From Bacillus aerolatus (GTDB taxonomy: Bacteria; Bacillota; Bacilli; Bacillales; Domibacillaceae): DNA of 51,001 bases. Below are positions 10,534 through 18,833 of the stretch, piece by piece. The stretch is taken from assembly GCF_009183655.1 (NCBI RefSeq), contig NZ_WEIO01000015.1, forward strand, positions 1 to 51,001. Direction: 5' to 3'. The position numbers and the translations under genes were made by a program. Numbering within the stretch: position 1 is the first letter of the stretch; each line of letters starts with the position of its first letter. Below the pieces are notes generated by a model that saw only the letters and a list, made by a program, of their open reading frames with translations, was not told the DNA's origin and made no database searches.

Positions 10534-11913
10534 CTAGAAGTGATTGCGTATATAAATTAAAGTTAAATGGCTGCCAGTAGAGCCAGCTTGTTCATGCCTG
10601 GATTTCTTCATTCCCGGCACCCAAAGCAGTTCTCCCTCGCCATCTGTTATAATTGGCCACTGATCGCGCTTTGAGAGAACGATTTTTTCATCGATGAATA
10701 AATCCTTCAGTTTTTTCGAACCGTTCATGCCTTTTGGCTGAATTTTATCTCCTCGTTTTCTCGTGCGGACACAAAGCGGAAGTTTCACCTTTTGGTTAAG
10801 AACCATATATTCGGTTTCAGCCATTGCTTCCGGCTTATTCCTCGCCAATATAAATTGTCCTCCATACGGCCAGGAAATCCGGTCTCCTACATTCAATTCA
10901 AAAGCATATTCCTGCTTTTCTGTTGTGCTAAACCTAAAGACACACAGGTGATACTCCCGGCAGACTTTCAGCCCATGCGGCAAGTCCAAATTCCATGAAG
11001 GCCTGCCTTCTTTTAAAAGCTGTAAAATTTGCTGAATATGTACGAAGGAGAAGGGGGTTTTCCCTTTATAAAGATAGTTTAATATTAGATGAATCCCTCT
11101 TCTTTGTAAAGACAAAGGCATTGCATGGAAAGCCTCAATTTTGATCAAAGATTTAGTACCGTCTTTTTCCCATACATTATTCATTTTCTCTTTCGTTAAT
11201 TCCTCTAAAAGTTCGTTATCAGCATTCATTTCTTCACTAAAACGCTGAAAATGCTCGTGAACCTGGGGGTTTTCCTTTTTCAAAAATGGAAGGAGATGAC
11301 GGCGAAATCGATTGCGCGTATAATCCGATTTCTCATTGCTTGGATCCCGGCGCGGATTCAGCTCATGATAACTGCAATACTCCTCAATCATGTCTTTATC
11401 AAGAGAAAGGAGCGGGCGAATAATTTCCTTTTTTCCAAAAGGCCTTCGAACAGGAATGCCTCCGCGGCTGCCCGCTCCTTTTGCCAGTTGCATCATAATT
11501 GTTTCCACTTGGTCGTCCCCGTGATGAGCGAGCGCCAATTTGTCAGCCGAAAACTTTTGCATGCCTCTTTCGAAAAATTCGTAGCGGATGCGACGTGACA
11601 CTTCCTGCAATCCCCCGCCGTTTTCCTCCATTTCCTTCGCTATATTGATCCTCTCTGCATAAAATGGAATACTTCTTTCTTCACAAAAGTGTTGAACAAA
11701 CTTTAATTCTTTATAAGACTCTTCCTTTCTAAACATGTGATCGAGATGAAGAGCGAAAATTTCAATGCCTAATGACTCTCTCCTGTCCGCTAAGTAAGAA
11801 AGCAGCGATAACGAGTCCGGTCCCCCTGACACTCCAACAGCAATTTTCTCTCCTTCTTTAATTAACTGATGGCGATTAATAAAACTTTTGACTTTTACTT
11901 CATATGCCAGCAT
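10534..11913 (-). CDS. tilS: tRNA(Ile)-lysidine synthase
   Basis: Converts the wobble cytidine of the CAU anticodon of minor tRNA-Ile to lysidine, so that AUA is read as isoleucine. The 459-residue protein has the PP-loop SGGPDS near residue 30, LALAHHGDDQVET, and the C-terminal substrate-recognition domain with RTRKRGDKI and KKLKDLFIDEKI. I chose the ATG at 11913 (AAAGAGG upstream) rather than the longer frame, whose extra 24 residues lack a ribosome-binding site. It forms a tight pair with hpt downstream; yabT ends 84 bp upstream. Confidence 0.96.
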   Translation of the reverse strand: MLAYEVKVKSFINRHQLIKEGEKIAVGVSGGPDSLSLLSYLADRRESLGIEIFALHLDHMFRKEESYKELKFVQHFCEERSIPFYAERINIAKEMEENGGGLQEVSRRIRYEFFERGMQKFSADKLALAHHGDDQVETIMMQLAKGAGSRGGIPVRRPFGKKEIIRPLLSLDKDMIEEYCSYHELNPRRDPSNEKSDYTRNRFRRHLLPFLKKENPQVHEHFQRFSEEMNADNELLEELTKEKMNNVWEKDGTKSLIKIEAFHAMPLSLQRRGIHLILNYLYKGKTPFSFVHIQQILQLLKEGRPSWNLDLPHGLKVCREYHLCVFRFSTTEKQEYAFELNVGDRISWPYGGQFILARNKPEAMAETEYMVLNQKVKLPLCVRTRKRGDKIQPKGMNGSKKLKDLFIDEKIVLSKRDQWPIITDGEGELLWVPGMKKSRHEQAGSTGSHLTLIYIRNHF

Positions 11914-11997
11914 GTGTTCCTCTTTCTGCTCTTTTTTACTGACTATATTAACATTTCCTAAAGACAACAAACAAAAAATAATCATTTTAAATGTATA

Positions 11998-12963
11998 TTA
12001 AATAAGCAGTTCAGCAAGTACATATAAGACATAAAGAGCAGCCACAAGTAAGACGGCTGTCATCGTAAGCAATCCCTGCTCTTTCCTCTGCTTCCGCTTA
12101 AGCGCGGTTCTTCCAGTCTTTTTGCGAGCTGCAGGTCTCGCTTTCAATGCTTCTTTCTTAATTGGCTCAGTCCCTAAAGCGGCGAGCAGCTCCTCGCGCA
12201 TCATCCGGGCAGAGGAATACTCTCCTTGCAGCGCTTTAATTAAAACCGGAGCAAAAGCAGTAAGCTCTTTTTTTTGCCTCACTTTGTCTACTAACTGCTT
12301 CACTCCACTTTCGTTCCGCGGGAATCTTTCCGGATAAACAAGATTGACAGCCACCATAGCAGCGGCAAACAAATCATAGGACGGCTCCGCTTTTCGTGAT
12401 CCAGCACGCCAGTATCCCCTGTCAAAAAACTCTGTGTATTCTTTGACGGCACGTCCCATTTTTGTCGTTCCGCCAACATCTATACAACGGAGGGCAAAAG
12501 GTGGTCCCGATACAATCAAATTATCTGGTTTAATATCACCAAAAATCCAGCCCGCTTCATGGAGCATATGCAGGTTTTCAAGCAGCTGCAAAAGCAATAC
12601 ACCAATCCACGACGAGCCCCTGGCCTGGATAAAAGCAGAAAGTGTCGGTCCCTCTATATATTCCATTACATAAAACGGCTGGACTCCATTGCGGCTTTCC
12701 CAGTCGTCAGCATCTAATAAAGAAGGCCCAAGGGAAGACCCCTGGACCTTAGCAAACGCCTTCAGAACGTTCATTTCAGCTGTAATGGATAGCTGGCTGC
12801 TGAATTTTAAAGCGGCTGTTCCGCCGCTCCCATTCACTAAGTAGACCGTACCCGCGGCTCCCTGGCCGAGCTTTCGTTCCACTAAATAAGCTTGTTTATG
12901 CCATTTTCCATGTATAACTGCTCCGCGGCCGACGCTAAACTGATTTTTCGATGTATTCATCAT
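11998..12963 (-). CDS. yabT: membrane-anchored Ser/Thr protein kinase YabT
   Basis: A Hanks-type kinase. In B. subtilis, YabT is a sporulation kinase that binds DNA and phosphorylates RecA; I infer the same role. Seen here: glycine-rich loop KLGQGAAGTVYLV (about 31-43), catalytic loop GDIKPDN (about 141-147), and DVGG where most kinases have DFG. A basic linker (RKKTGRTALKRKQRK, about 284-298) fits DNA contact, and one C-terminal transmembrane helix (about 301-320) anchors it with no external domain. It overlaps yabS by 29 bp. Two adjacent ATGs (12963, 12960) are possible starts. Confidence 0.93.
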   Translation of the reverse strand: MMNTSKNQFSVGRGAVIHGKWHKQAYLVERKLGQGAAGTVYLVNGSGGTAALKFSSQLSITAEMNVLKAFAKVQGSSLGPSLLDADDWESRNGVQPFYVMEYIEGPTLSAFIQARGSSWIGVLLLQLLENLHMLHEAGWIFGDIKPDNLIVSGPPFALRCIDVGGTTKMGRAVKEYTEFFDRGYWRAGSRKAEPSYDLFAAAMVAVNLVYPERFPRNESGVKQLVDKVRQKKELTAFAPVLIKALQGEYSSARMMREELLAALGTEPIKKEALKARPAARKKTGRTALKRKQRKEQGLLTMTAVLLVAALYVLYVLAELLI

Positions 12964-13669
12964 CTTTCGGCAACCAGCCTTTCCTGCTCCGCTTCGTCTT
13001 AAAGCGGGAAATAGCTTCCCGAATGGCCGGTCCGGTTGGCGTTAATCCACCAGGAGACAGTCTTGAAAACATGGTCGTAAGCGACTCCAATTTTGGCGTC
13101 CATTCAAGCAATTGTTCCGTTTCTTTTCTTTTCCCGGGAAATACGGATAAAGAAAATAAATTGCTGCCCATTCTCGCATTCATGCTTAATGATAAGTCGA
13201 GCAGTGCTTCTTTCACCGTCGGCAGCTTGTTTTTCATGCTCGCGCTCGTATCAACTAAGATCAATACTTCTAAGTTGGCTGTTTCTCCAAGTTCATCTAC
13301 TACTTCCATCACTTCGCCGCGAGTTTCCGGCGGCAGCGCTTCCATTGTTGTCTCGTTATGCAAAATCTTTTTTAATTGTTCATTGACTACTCCTTGCAGC
13401 GTTTGGGTCATAGCTTGTCTCGTCACCATTTGTACGGTGTGCGAAAGCTGCTTTGCATAAACGGTCTGGCTAATGCCCCCGCCGGAAAGGGCAATTTGAT
13501 CAATTTCCTGAAACCCCCGCTGATCCGCTGCCTCGTCGTCTACAATTCCGATAACATTTACTGTGATCCCCTGCTCCCGGGCCAGTGCTGCCATAGCAAC
13601 CGGATCTTCCCCGTGATTTGAGCAGCCGTCTGTCAGCAATAAAATCTGCTTAATCGTACCTTGTTTCAT
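12935..13669 (-). CDS. yabS: von Willebrand factor A domain protein YabS
   Basis: Function unknown; in B. subtilis yabS is expressed with the sporulation genes around it. The 244-residue protein seems to hold two vWA-like halves. The N-terminal half starts with ILLLTDGCSNHGED and contains VIGIVDDEA; the C-terminal half has the metal-ion-dependent adhesion motif DTSASM at about residue 139 and the later threonine-bearing loop GGLTPTGPA. No signal peptide or membrane segment is visible, so it is probably cytoplasmic. It lies between spoIIE (86 bp) and yabT (29-bp overlap), which suggests a link to the YabT kinase. Confidence 0.9.
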   Translation of the reverse strand: MKQGTIKQILLLTDGCSNHGEDPVAMAALAREQGITVNVIGIVDDEAADQRGFQEIDQIALSGGGISQTVYAKQLSHTVQMVTRQAMTQTLQGVVNEQLKKILHNETTMEALPPETRGEVMEVVDELGETANLEVLILVDTSASMKNKLPTVKEALLDLSLSMNARMGSNLFSLSVFPGKRKETEQLLEWTPKLESLTTMFSRLSPGGLTPTGPAIREAISRFKTKRSRKGWLPKDDEYIEKSV

Positions 13670-13755
13670 CGTAACCCCTCCAACCTTAACGAGTTACCTT
13701 CATCCTCGCCGAAAAAGAAGGCATTTATACTTAGGGGAGGGGTAAATCCACCACT

Positions 13756-16251
13756 TCAGGAAATTTTCTTTTTCTTTTTTGAAAAACTCAAATGCATTGG
13801 TATGGAAGTCCACTTCGGCAAATTATGTTCCACCTTTGCTACAACTACAGTCATATCATCTTCAATTTCTCCAGATCTTGTTCTTATAACCTCTTCCATA
13901 AGCAAGTCGGCAATCATTTGCGGATCTTCTGTTTCAAGCTCTTTTATTTTCCGTTTCATCCACATATCATTATTTTCTACATTCCTCGGCCCTTCAAAAA
14001 CGCCGTCGCTCATCATAATAATTAAGTCGCCGGATTTCAGCTGCTCACTCACTACATCCACTTCAAATTCCTGCAAAATACCGATCGGCAAGTTGCTCGC
14101 TTCCACCTTCATAATTTTACTGCCGCGTTTAATAAAGCTCGGGGTTGACCCAACCTTCAGAAAATTAGCCACCGCATCTTGTAAGTCAATAATGACTAAG
14201 TCGAGCGTGGAAAAAATTTCATCCGTCGTGCGCAAAGAAAGAATGGAATTCACCGATTTTATGGCTACTTTCTCTTCAATTCCTGATTTTAAAATTTGCT
14301 GAAGCAGCCGGAGCGTCTCATGGCTTTCATAATGAGCCCGTTCTCCATTGCCCATTCCGTCGCTGATAGCTACGGCATATTTTCCCGCACCAAGCTCGAT
14401 CGTGGAATAACTGTCTCCAGACACTAACCCTCCGCCTTTAGCCGCGTGGGCTGCACCAGTTTCTACAGCAAACGCTTTTGCCGAACGGAAAGTCACATGG
14501 CAAACTCCGGCTGGCCCGCCTTCGCATTCTTCTTTATGAACGATTACGTTATCACCTAAAATATCTGAAAGCATAGGTGCTACTAGTTTTTGGCATTCAC
14601 CATGGCTGTTACAGCTATAAGGAAGATTGATTTCAATATCTACATTACTTTTTTGCAAGCTATATATATCCACCTGCTCAATTTCCAAGCCAAACGATTC
14701 AATTGCTTCAAATATTTGTTCTTCCTGGTTGTGATGGTTTTCGCGCTCACGCTGAATCTCTTCCGCAAAATCGCTCATCACTTCAGAAACGCCGCGCAGT
14801 TGTTCCGCTACGAGTTTCCGGCTGTCATGTACTTGCTTTTTCAACTTTTGGTTCGCCTGGTAATAAGTCAACTGCTGCTGGATCGCTTCCTCAACCCGTT
14901 TGGGCCGGAAGCAGTGAGTGTCTAATTCCTTTGTAAGTTTTTGCGACAAACCTGCTTGTCCATCATCCAGTTCATAAAGCACATCTTTCATCAAATGGTA
15001 CGTTTGGTGAAAGTTTGTCGTCCAGCATTGCTCTTTTTTAAAGCACGTCTGGCATGTTTTTTCCGTAACATGGCTCAAAAACATATCCAATTCGCGTTCT
15101 TCATAGTCATCAAGTGCATCTATATTGTATTGGGAGAAGCTTTTGGATAGAGCCTGAAACACGTCGGAAAACTGCTCTACCCGACTTGCTGTTACATCCC
15201 GCATCTTTCTTAAATACTGCTGCTGCTCATTTGAATATTCCGTTGTACCTGGGATGAGCTTAGACAGTTGATTAGTAAAGAACTTTGGTGTTAAAAACAA
15301 AAGTGCAATAGCTGCTATTGATTCATACAGCGTTTGCATGAGCGGTACTCCTTGATCTCCATACATTCCGGCCAGTAGTGTCGCAATAAGAAGCCCTCCT
15401 GCCGCCCCGGCTTTACGCCACTCTTTTAAAAGGCCTCCAAGCAAGCCGGCAAATGCAAGCAGACTCATTTGAAAAAAGCTTGATACACTCGCCAAACTAA
15501 AAATCAGCCCAGTCACTACCCCGACAGTCGATCCCACAGCTGCCCCGGAAATAAAGGAGAATATCAGCACTAAATACCTCGAAAAAATGTGTTCAATAGA
15601 TAAACCGTACAACGTCCAGCCAATTGTGCCTGATGTAATAGATGCAAGCATAATAATTAAACTGACGATTTCTTCGGTTTTTAAAGTTTTTATTCGTTTT
15701 TTAAGTGATAAGAAGGGAATGGTCTGCATAAAAATAAGTGTGAGCACGAATGCCAGTGAGGATTCAATCACCGCCATTAATACATCATAAGGAACAAATT
15801 GCTGGCCGCTTTGAAAATAGGAAAATCCTGATTTCACCACCATAACGGTAAAGAAAACAAAAAACGGCAAAGATACAGTATCTTCTTTGTGAAAGTTTTT
15901 TAGTAAGCGATAGGAAACTAAGAAAATGACAATACAGGCAAAGGAATAACTTATTTGTTCAATAGACAGGGTTAACGCACCGGCAAGCAGGCCCATTAAA
16001 GCAAGCGGTGCACAATTTCGCCTTAGCATAAAGACGGCTGCAAAAAATGGCAGGGCGAACGGTGTCAAATGGGACAGGATTAGTGCGCGTCCTAACAAAA
16101 AGCCGATGAGTAACAAAACAAGTCCCTTTTCAATCATCAACACTTGCAAATGGGCGGAAAACTGCTTCAGCCCTTTGAACACTTCCACTTTTGTTTCCCC
16201 TAACCCTACATGATTGACCGGCTCCGCCAAACTTCTTTCCGCTTTCTCCAT
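13756..16251 (-). CDS. spoIIE: stage II sporulation protein E, PP2C-type phosphatase
   Basis: Dephosphorylates SpoIIAA-P in the forespore, which frees sigma-F, and takes part in polar septation with FtsZ. The 831-residue protein has a short cytoplasmic N terminus, a block of about ten hydrophobic helices (about 45-325), a central coiled-coil and FtsZ-binding region, and a C-terminal PP2C phosphatase (about 600-805) with SDGMGNG and DDMTVVV metal-binding motifs. I chose the ATG at 16251, eight bases after AGGAG; the GTG nine bases earlier is inside that site. A Spo0A-type promoter lies upstream, with divergent tRNA-Met beyond it. Confidence 0.98.
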   Translation of the reverse strand: MEKAERSLAEPVNHVGLGETKVEVFKGLKQFSAHLQVLMIEKGLVLLLIGFLLGRALILSHLTPFALPFFAAVFMLRRNCAPLALMGLLAGALTLSIEQISYSFACIVIFLVSYRLLKNFHKEDTVSLPFFVFFTVMVVKSGFSYFQSGQQFVPYDVLMAVIESSLAFVLTLIFMQTIPFLSLKKRIKTLKTEEIVSLIIMLASITSGTIGWTLYGLSIEHIFSRYLVLIFSFISGAAVGSTVGVVTGLIFSLASVSSFFQMSLLAFAGLLGGLLKEWRKAGAAGGLLIATLLAGMYGDQGVPLMQTLYESIAAIALLFLTPKFFTNQLSKLIPGTTEYSNEQQQYLRKMRDVTASRVEQFSDVFQALSKSFSQYNIDALDDYEERELDMFLSHVTEKTCQTCFKKEQCWTTNFHQTYHLMKDVLYELDDGQAGLSQKLTKELDTHCFRPKRVEEAIQQQLTYYQANQKLKKQVHDSRKLVAEQLRGVSEVMSDFAEEIQRERENHHNQEEQIFEAIESFGLEIEQVDIYSLQKSNVDIEINLPYSCNSHGECQKLVAPMLSDILGDNVIVHKEECEGGPAGVCHVTFRSAKAFAVETGAAHAAKGGGLVSGDSYSTIELGAGKYAVAISDGMGNGERAHYESHETLRLLQQILKSGIEEKVAIKSVNSILSLRTTDEIFSTLDLVIIDLQDAVANFLKVGSTPSFIKRGSKIMKVEASNLPIGILQEFEVDVVSEQLKSGDLIIMMSDGVFEGPRNVENNDMWMKRKIKELETEDPQMIADLLMEEVIRTRSGEIEDDMTVVVAKVEHNLPKWTSIPMHLSFSKKKKKIS

Positions 16252-16284
16252 AGTTAACACTCCTATTCACGTTTCTTTGCTGCC

Positions 16285-16350
16285 ATTATATAAAACTGCC
16301 ATTTCAAAGTTTGTCAAAATGGGAGAGCTTGCCAAAAAAACCGTTCGACA
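16285..16350 (-). promoter_or_regulatory. spoIIE promoter, Spo0A-dependent sigma-A type
   Basis: On the minus strand TTGACA (16312-16317) and TATAAT (16285-16290) are both perfect but 21 bp apart. This matches the known layout of the B. subtilis spoIIE and spoIIG promoters, which need Spo0A-P. A perfect Spo0A box TGTCGAA lies upstream at 16344-16350 (written TTCGACA on the plus strand), and the -35 itself overlaps a weaker box. Confidence 0.88.
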
Positions 16351-16392
16351 ATAAGAACAGCTGCTTCTTTTAAATACTATTAAAAAAAAGGA

Positions 16393-16421
16393 TTGACATC
16401 TCTACATAATCTGAGTATTAT
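16393..16421 (+). promoter_or_regulatory. tRNA-Met promoter (sigma-A)
   Basis: Plus-strand TTGACA (16393-16398), 17 bp, TATTAT (16416-16421), ending 30 bp before the tRNA. It is divergent from the spoIIE promoter, and the Spo0A box lies between the two. Confidence 0.85.
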
Positions 16422-16451
16422 AGTCATTGTGCTTGAATTACTATTTATTTT

Positions 16452-16525
16452 GGCGGCGTAGCTCAGCTGGCTAGAGCGTACGGTTCATACCCGTGAGGTC
16501 GTGGGTTCGATCCCCTCCGCCGCTA
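16452..16525 (+). tRNA. tRNA-Met (CAT), elongator type
   Basis: A 74-base cloverleaf: acceptor GGCGGCG with CGCCGCT, D-arm GCTC/GAGC, anticodon loop TTCATAC between TACGG and CCGTG, T-loop TTCGATC, discriminator A. The sequence resembles the elongator tRNA-Met next to spoIIE in B. subtilis. No CCA is encoded. The T-stem (GTGGG with CCCTC) holds one T-T mismatch. A perfect promoter on the same strand supports expression from the plus strand. Confidence 0.96.
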
Positions 16526-16531
16526 TTAAAG

Positions 16532-16795
16532 AAAAGCGAAAGCGCCTGTTCAGCCTCGACAGGCATATGACAAGCGGGCGAAGTGGCGTTCTTCAGCCAC
16601 ATAGACTGATTGGCATATGACCCCGAGCGGCTAGGCGCTGCAGCTAGACAAGAAAAGCTGAGCCGACTGCTTTGGAGCGACAAGCATAAGACAGGCTGAT
16701 GAAGTGGCGCTTTCCAGCCATGCAATCAGACTGACTTATGACCTCGAGCTCCAAGGAGGCAAAGCTAGACAAGAAAAGCGGGAGCACCTGTTTTA
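16532..16795 (+). repeat. long-hairpin repeat locus 1: two tandem units and a stub
   Basis: Unit 1 (16532-16649) and unit 2 (16653-16770) each begin AAAAGC and end AGCTAGAC, with AAG between them; a third start (AAAAGCGGGAGCACCTG) breaks off at about 16791. Unit 2 and the core of unit 1 belong to the B subtype (GACAAGCATAAGACAG..., TATGACCTCGAG). Each unit can fold on itself along most of its length. The locus separates the two tRNAs and contains no gene. Confidence 0.85.
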
Positions 16796-16833
16796 AGATC
16801 TTATTTCACAAAACACTGTGCTTCCTGTAAAAA

Positions 16834-16905
16834 GGCCCGTTGGTCAAGCGGTTAAGACACCGCCCTTTCACGGCGGTAACACGGGTTCGAATCCCGTACG
16901 GGTCA
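16834..16905 (+). tRNA. tRNA-Glu (TTC)
   Basis: A 72-base cloverleaf: acceptor GGCCCGT with ACGGGTC, anticodon loop CTTTCAC between CCGCC and GGCGG, T-arm ACGGG TTCGAAT CCCGT, discriminator A. CCA is not encoded. It follows tRNA-Met on the same strand but is separated from it by about 300 bp of repeats. No clear promoter of its own is visible, so it may depend on the tRNA-Met promoter. Confidence 0.97.
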
Positions 16906-16910
16906 TCGGC

Positions 16911-16962
16911 ACAAAAAACCAGGTTTCCACGGATCCAAGCGGTCTGTCGGAGGTCTGGTTTT
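16911..16962 (+). terminator. intrinsic terminator after tRNA-Glu
   Basis: AAAAAACCAG at the start pairs with CTGGTTTTTT across a roughly 30-base loop, and a T-rich tract follows on the plus strand. The position directly after the tRNA supports tRNA transcription from the plus strand. Confidence 0.75.
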
Positions 16963-17000
16963 TTATTTTGGTCAATATTCGCCAGTTTTTTTAACGAATA

Positions 17001-17029
17001 AAAAAAGCGGCACTATTTGCCGCTTTTTC
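17001..17029. terminator. bidirectional intrinsic terminator
   Basis: AAAAAGCGGCA pairs with TGCCGCTTTTT across a short loop, with A-run and T-run on the two sides. It lies between tRNA-Glu and the VOC-fold gene. The rest of 17030-17180 is AT-rich and holds nothing I recognise. Confidence 0.85.
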
Positions 17030-17180
17030 ATGGAAAGCCTTCGATGTCTTTTACTTAAAACTTTTTGTGGAAGGAAGAAGCAGTTTGGTTTCATTATCCC
17101 TTATTTTTAATAAATTTTTTTCTTCATCTCACTGAAATACCATTTTAAAGTACAGAACTTATTTCCAATCTGGTTAAAAA

Positions 17181-17209
17181 TTGACACCCCAGAGCACAGC
17201 GACTATATT
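17181..17209 (+). promoter_or_regulatory. promoter of the VOC-fold gene (sigma-A)
   Basis: Plus-strand TTGACA (17181-17186), 17 bp, TATATT (17204-17209), about 30 bp before the TTG start. Confidence 0.82.
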
Positions 17210-17238
17210 TGTGATATTACCCAAAAGGAGTGGTTCAT

Positions 17239-17649
17239 TTGAAAGGACAGGCTATACCTTATTTAACATTCAATGGCAATGCCCGGGAAGCAATTGATTT
17301 TTATGCGAAGGCATTTGAAGCGGAAGTACAAGGTATCCAAACGTTTGGGGAAGCTGATTTTCCGACCCCTCCTGAAGCAGCAGACCGTATTATGCACGCC
17401 CGCTTTGGCAAAGGCGACTTTCTTATTATGGTCTCAGACGCTTTTTTAGGACAGAGTGTCGAAACAGGAAACCATATCTCTCTCGCATTGACATTTGAAA
17501 ATGAAGAAGAGATCCAAAGAGTGTATGATGCACTGCGCCAGGATGGCATGGTTCATATGGAACTGCAAGATACATTTTGGAATTCAAAGTTTGCCAAAGT
17601 TCAAGATCGCTTCGGTGTAATCTGGGATCTTGACTATCCAAAAGAATAA
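17239..17649 (+). CDS. VOC-superfamily (glyoxalase-like, PhnB/YjdN type) protein
   Basis: A 136-residue protein of the vicinal-oxygen-chelate fold. It matches the PhnB/YjdN-like group by its opening (AIPYLTFNGNAREAIDFYAKAFEAEVQ), the central MHARFGKGDFLIMVSDA and the end FGVIWDLDY. Substrate and reaction cannot be told from sequence. The likely start is the TTG at 17239, eight bases after AAAGGAG; the earlier GTG at 17230 is part of that ribosome-binding site. Apart from abrB it is the only protein gene on the plus strand, in a cassette with two tRNAs, has its own promoter, and is not found here in B. subtilis as I remember it. Acquired or relocated by inference. Confidence 0.9.
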   Translation: MKGQAIPYLTFNGNAREAIDFYAKAFEAEVQGIQTFGEADFPTPPEAADRIMHARFGKGDFLIMVSDAFLGQSVETGNHISLALTFENEEEIQRVYDALRQDGMVHMELQDTFWNSKFAKVQDRFGVIWDLDYPKE

Positions 17650-17650
17650 C

Positions 17651-17727
17651 AAAAGCGCAAGCGCCTTGATCAGCCTTAGGCAAAAATGTTCTTTCCTCAA
17701 TGTTAGCTGCAGGCGCTGGAGCTGGAC
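17651..17727 (+). repeat. long-hairpin repeat locus 2: shortened A unit
   Basis: It starts AAAAGCGCAAGCGCCTTG and ends AGGCGCTGGAGCTGGAC as the A subtype does, with a remnant AATGTTCTTTCCTCAATG in the middle, but is only 77 bp long, so most of the inner hairpin is lost. It begins one base after the VOC gene's stop codon. Confidence 0.75.
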
Positions 17728-17787
17728 GCCGATCCAAAACTCTCAAGATTATTCACACCTTGCAAATCTATAATTTCGTAGTCGATA

Positions 17788-17836
17788 ACAAAAAGCTGCC
17801 TTAAAAGGGTCTGATGAACCTTTCAAGGCAGCTTTT
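17788..17836. terminator. terminator after yabR, probably bidirectional
   Basis: A long hairpin pairs AAAAGCTGCCTT with AAGGCAGCTTTTT, with inner AAAGGG/CCTTT pairing and flanking A- and T-runs. It lies between the convergent VOC gene and yabR and can serve both. Confidence 0.88.
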
Positions 17837-17895
17837 TCCCTGCTGCTAAGTTTTTCTTGAAAATTAGCTTGGAGCTATAGTTAAATAGACAGCAA

Positions 17896-18336
17896 TTAAC
17901 CTCGTTTCGCTCCTCTTCCGCCACGGCGTGATTCCGTTTGGCGTTTCAAGGTGGACAGACGATCTTCACTATCCTTCAAAAAGCGGGCCATTTTTTGTTC
18001 AAAGTTCTCTTTCGGAGGCGCGTAGCTTCCTCCTCTTGGTCCTTTAGAGCGGTAATCATTGTTTTTCGGGCGGGAACGATAGGACTGCTGTTGCTGCGGC
18101 TGGTCTTTTGCTTTACGGATGGACAAACCGATTTTTCCATCGCTTTCCACATTAATGACTTTTACTTCCACTTCATCACCGACTTTTAAGTGGTCGTTGA
18201 TATCTTTCACATAGTTGTCTGCAACTTCACTAATGTGCACTAATCCAGTCGAGCCCCCTGGCAGTTCAACAAACGCTCCGAATTTAGTAATCCCTGTCAC
18301 TTTACCTTGTAACTTGCTGCCTACTTCGATTGACAT
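17896..18336 (-). CDS. yabR: S1-domain RNA-binding protein YabR
   Basis: A 146-residue protein with one S1 domain at the N terminus (about residues 4-75; GKVTGITKFGAFVELPGG, GLVHISEVAD, KIGLSIRKA), like the S1 repeat of polynucleotide phosphorylase and general stress protein 13. The remaining 70 residues are polar and basic (QPQQQQSYRSRPK, RRGGRGAKRG), a disordered tail likely to bind RNA. The exact role is unknown. AAGGAGG precedes the ATG. It is the last gene of the yabP-yabQ-divIC-yabR run; 82 bp separate it from divIC. Confidence 0.93.
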   Translation of the reverse strand: MSIEVGSKLQGKVTGITKFGAFVELPGGSTGLVHISEVADNYVKDINDHLKVGDEVEVKVINVESDGKIGLSIRKAKDQPQQQQSYRSRPKNNDYRSKGPRGGSYAPPKENFEQKMARFLKDSEDRLSTLKRQTESRRGGRGAKRG

Positions 18337-18418
18337 AAAAAAAATGTTCCTCCTTAGAAATGATCAAGCTTTATCCTCTATTATATTACGTAAAAAAAAG
18401 GTGTCAATATACCCCTTC

Positions 18419-18817
18419 TTATTCTTTGTTCTTCCCGCTGTTTTCATCTGATTCAGGAATGTTAAATATAACCTCTCCTTCACGCGATAAAAGGTAGTTT
18501 TTTCTTGCCAGTTCGGCGATGTATTCATCATCTTCTAGTCGTTCCAGTTCTTCTTCATATTGTTTTTGCTGTTGCTTTAATTCTACAAGAGACGCTTCTG
18601 ACTTTTCTTTTAGCAGCTTTTGTTCTTCCAGACGGGCAGTCTGTGAAAAAAGAGTAGACATAAGACCAACAGTAACAATAAGTGCTGCAATTGCAAAAGC
18701 AGCCAGTCTTCTGTATAGCTTTGTTTTATGCCTCGCCATAAATAAATCTTTTTTCGCACGGCTGAAGACAAAGGCGTTTTTCAAAGCAGTTACTTTTCGT
18801 TTGTTTAAACCGCTCAT
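18419..18817 (-). CDS. divIC: cell division protein DivIC (FtsB family)
   Basis: A bitopic divisome protein that forms a complex with FtsL and DivIB at the septum. The 132-residue chain has a basic cytoplasmic N terminus, one transmembrane helix (about 36-56), and an extracellular coiled coil (about 60-95, EEQKLLKEKSEASLVELKQQ-like spacing), then the ARKNYLLSREGEVIFNIPE segment typical of DivIC. A good GGAGG lies before the ATG. It follows yabQ by 16 bp, so it is probably read partly from the yabP sigma-E promoter as well as from vegetative promoters upstream that I could not place. Confidence 0.95.
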   Translation of the reverse strand: MSGLNKRKVTALKNAFVFSRAKKDLFMARHKTKLYRRLAAFAIAALIVTVGLMSTLFSQTARLEEQKLLKEKSEASLVELKQQQKQYEEELERLEDDEYIAELARKNYLLSREGEVIFNIPESDENSGKNKE

Positions 18818-18833
18818 TTCCCTTCCTCCCGGC

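Noticed and set aside
13661-14302. 213-codon open frame on the plus strand
   Set aside because: It is antisense to the SpoIIE phosphatase domain, has no ribosome-binding site and has composition expected of the reverse strand of a real gene.
16471-16725. 84-codon open frame on the minus strand
   Set aside because: It is antisense to tRNA-Met and the repeat units; its end (DRTHDLTGMNRTL) is the familiar false translation of a tRNA T-arm region.
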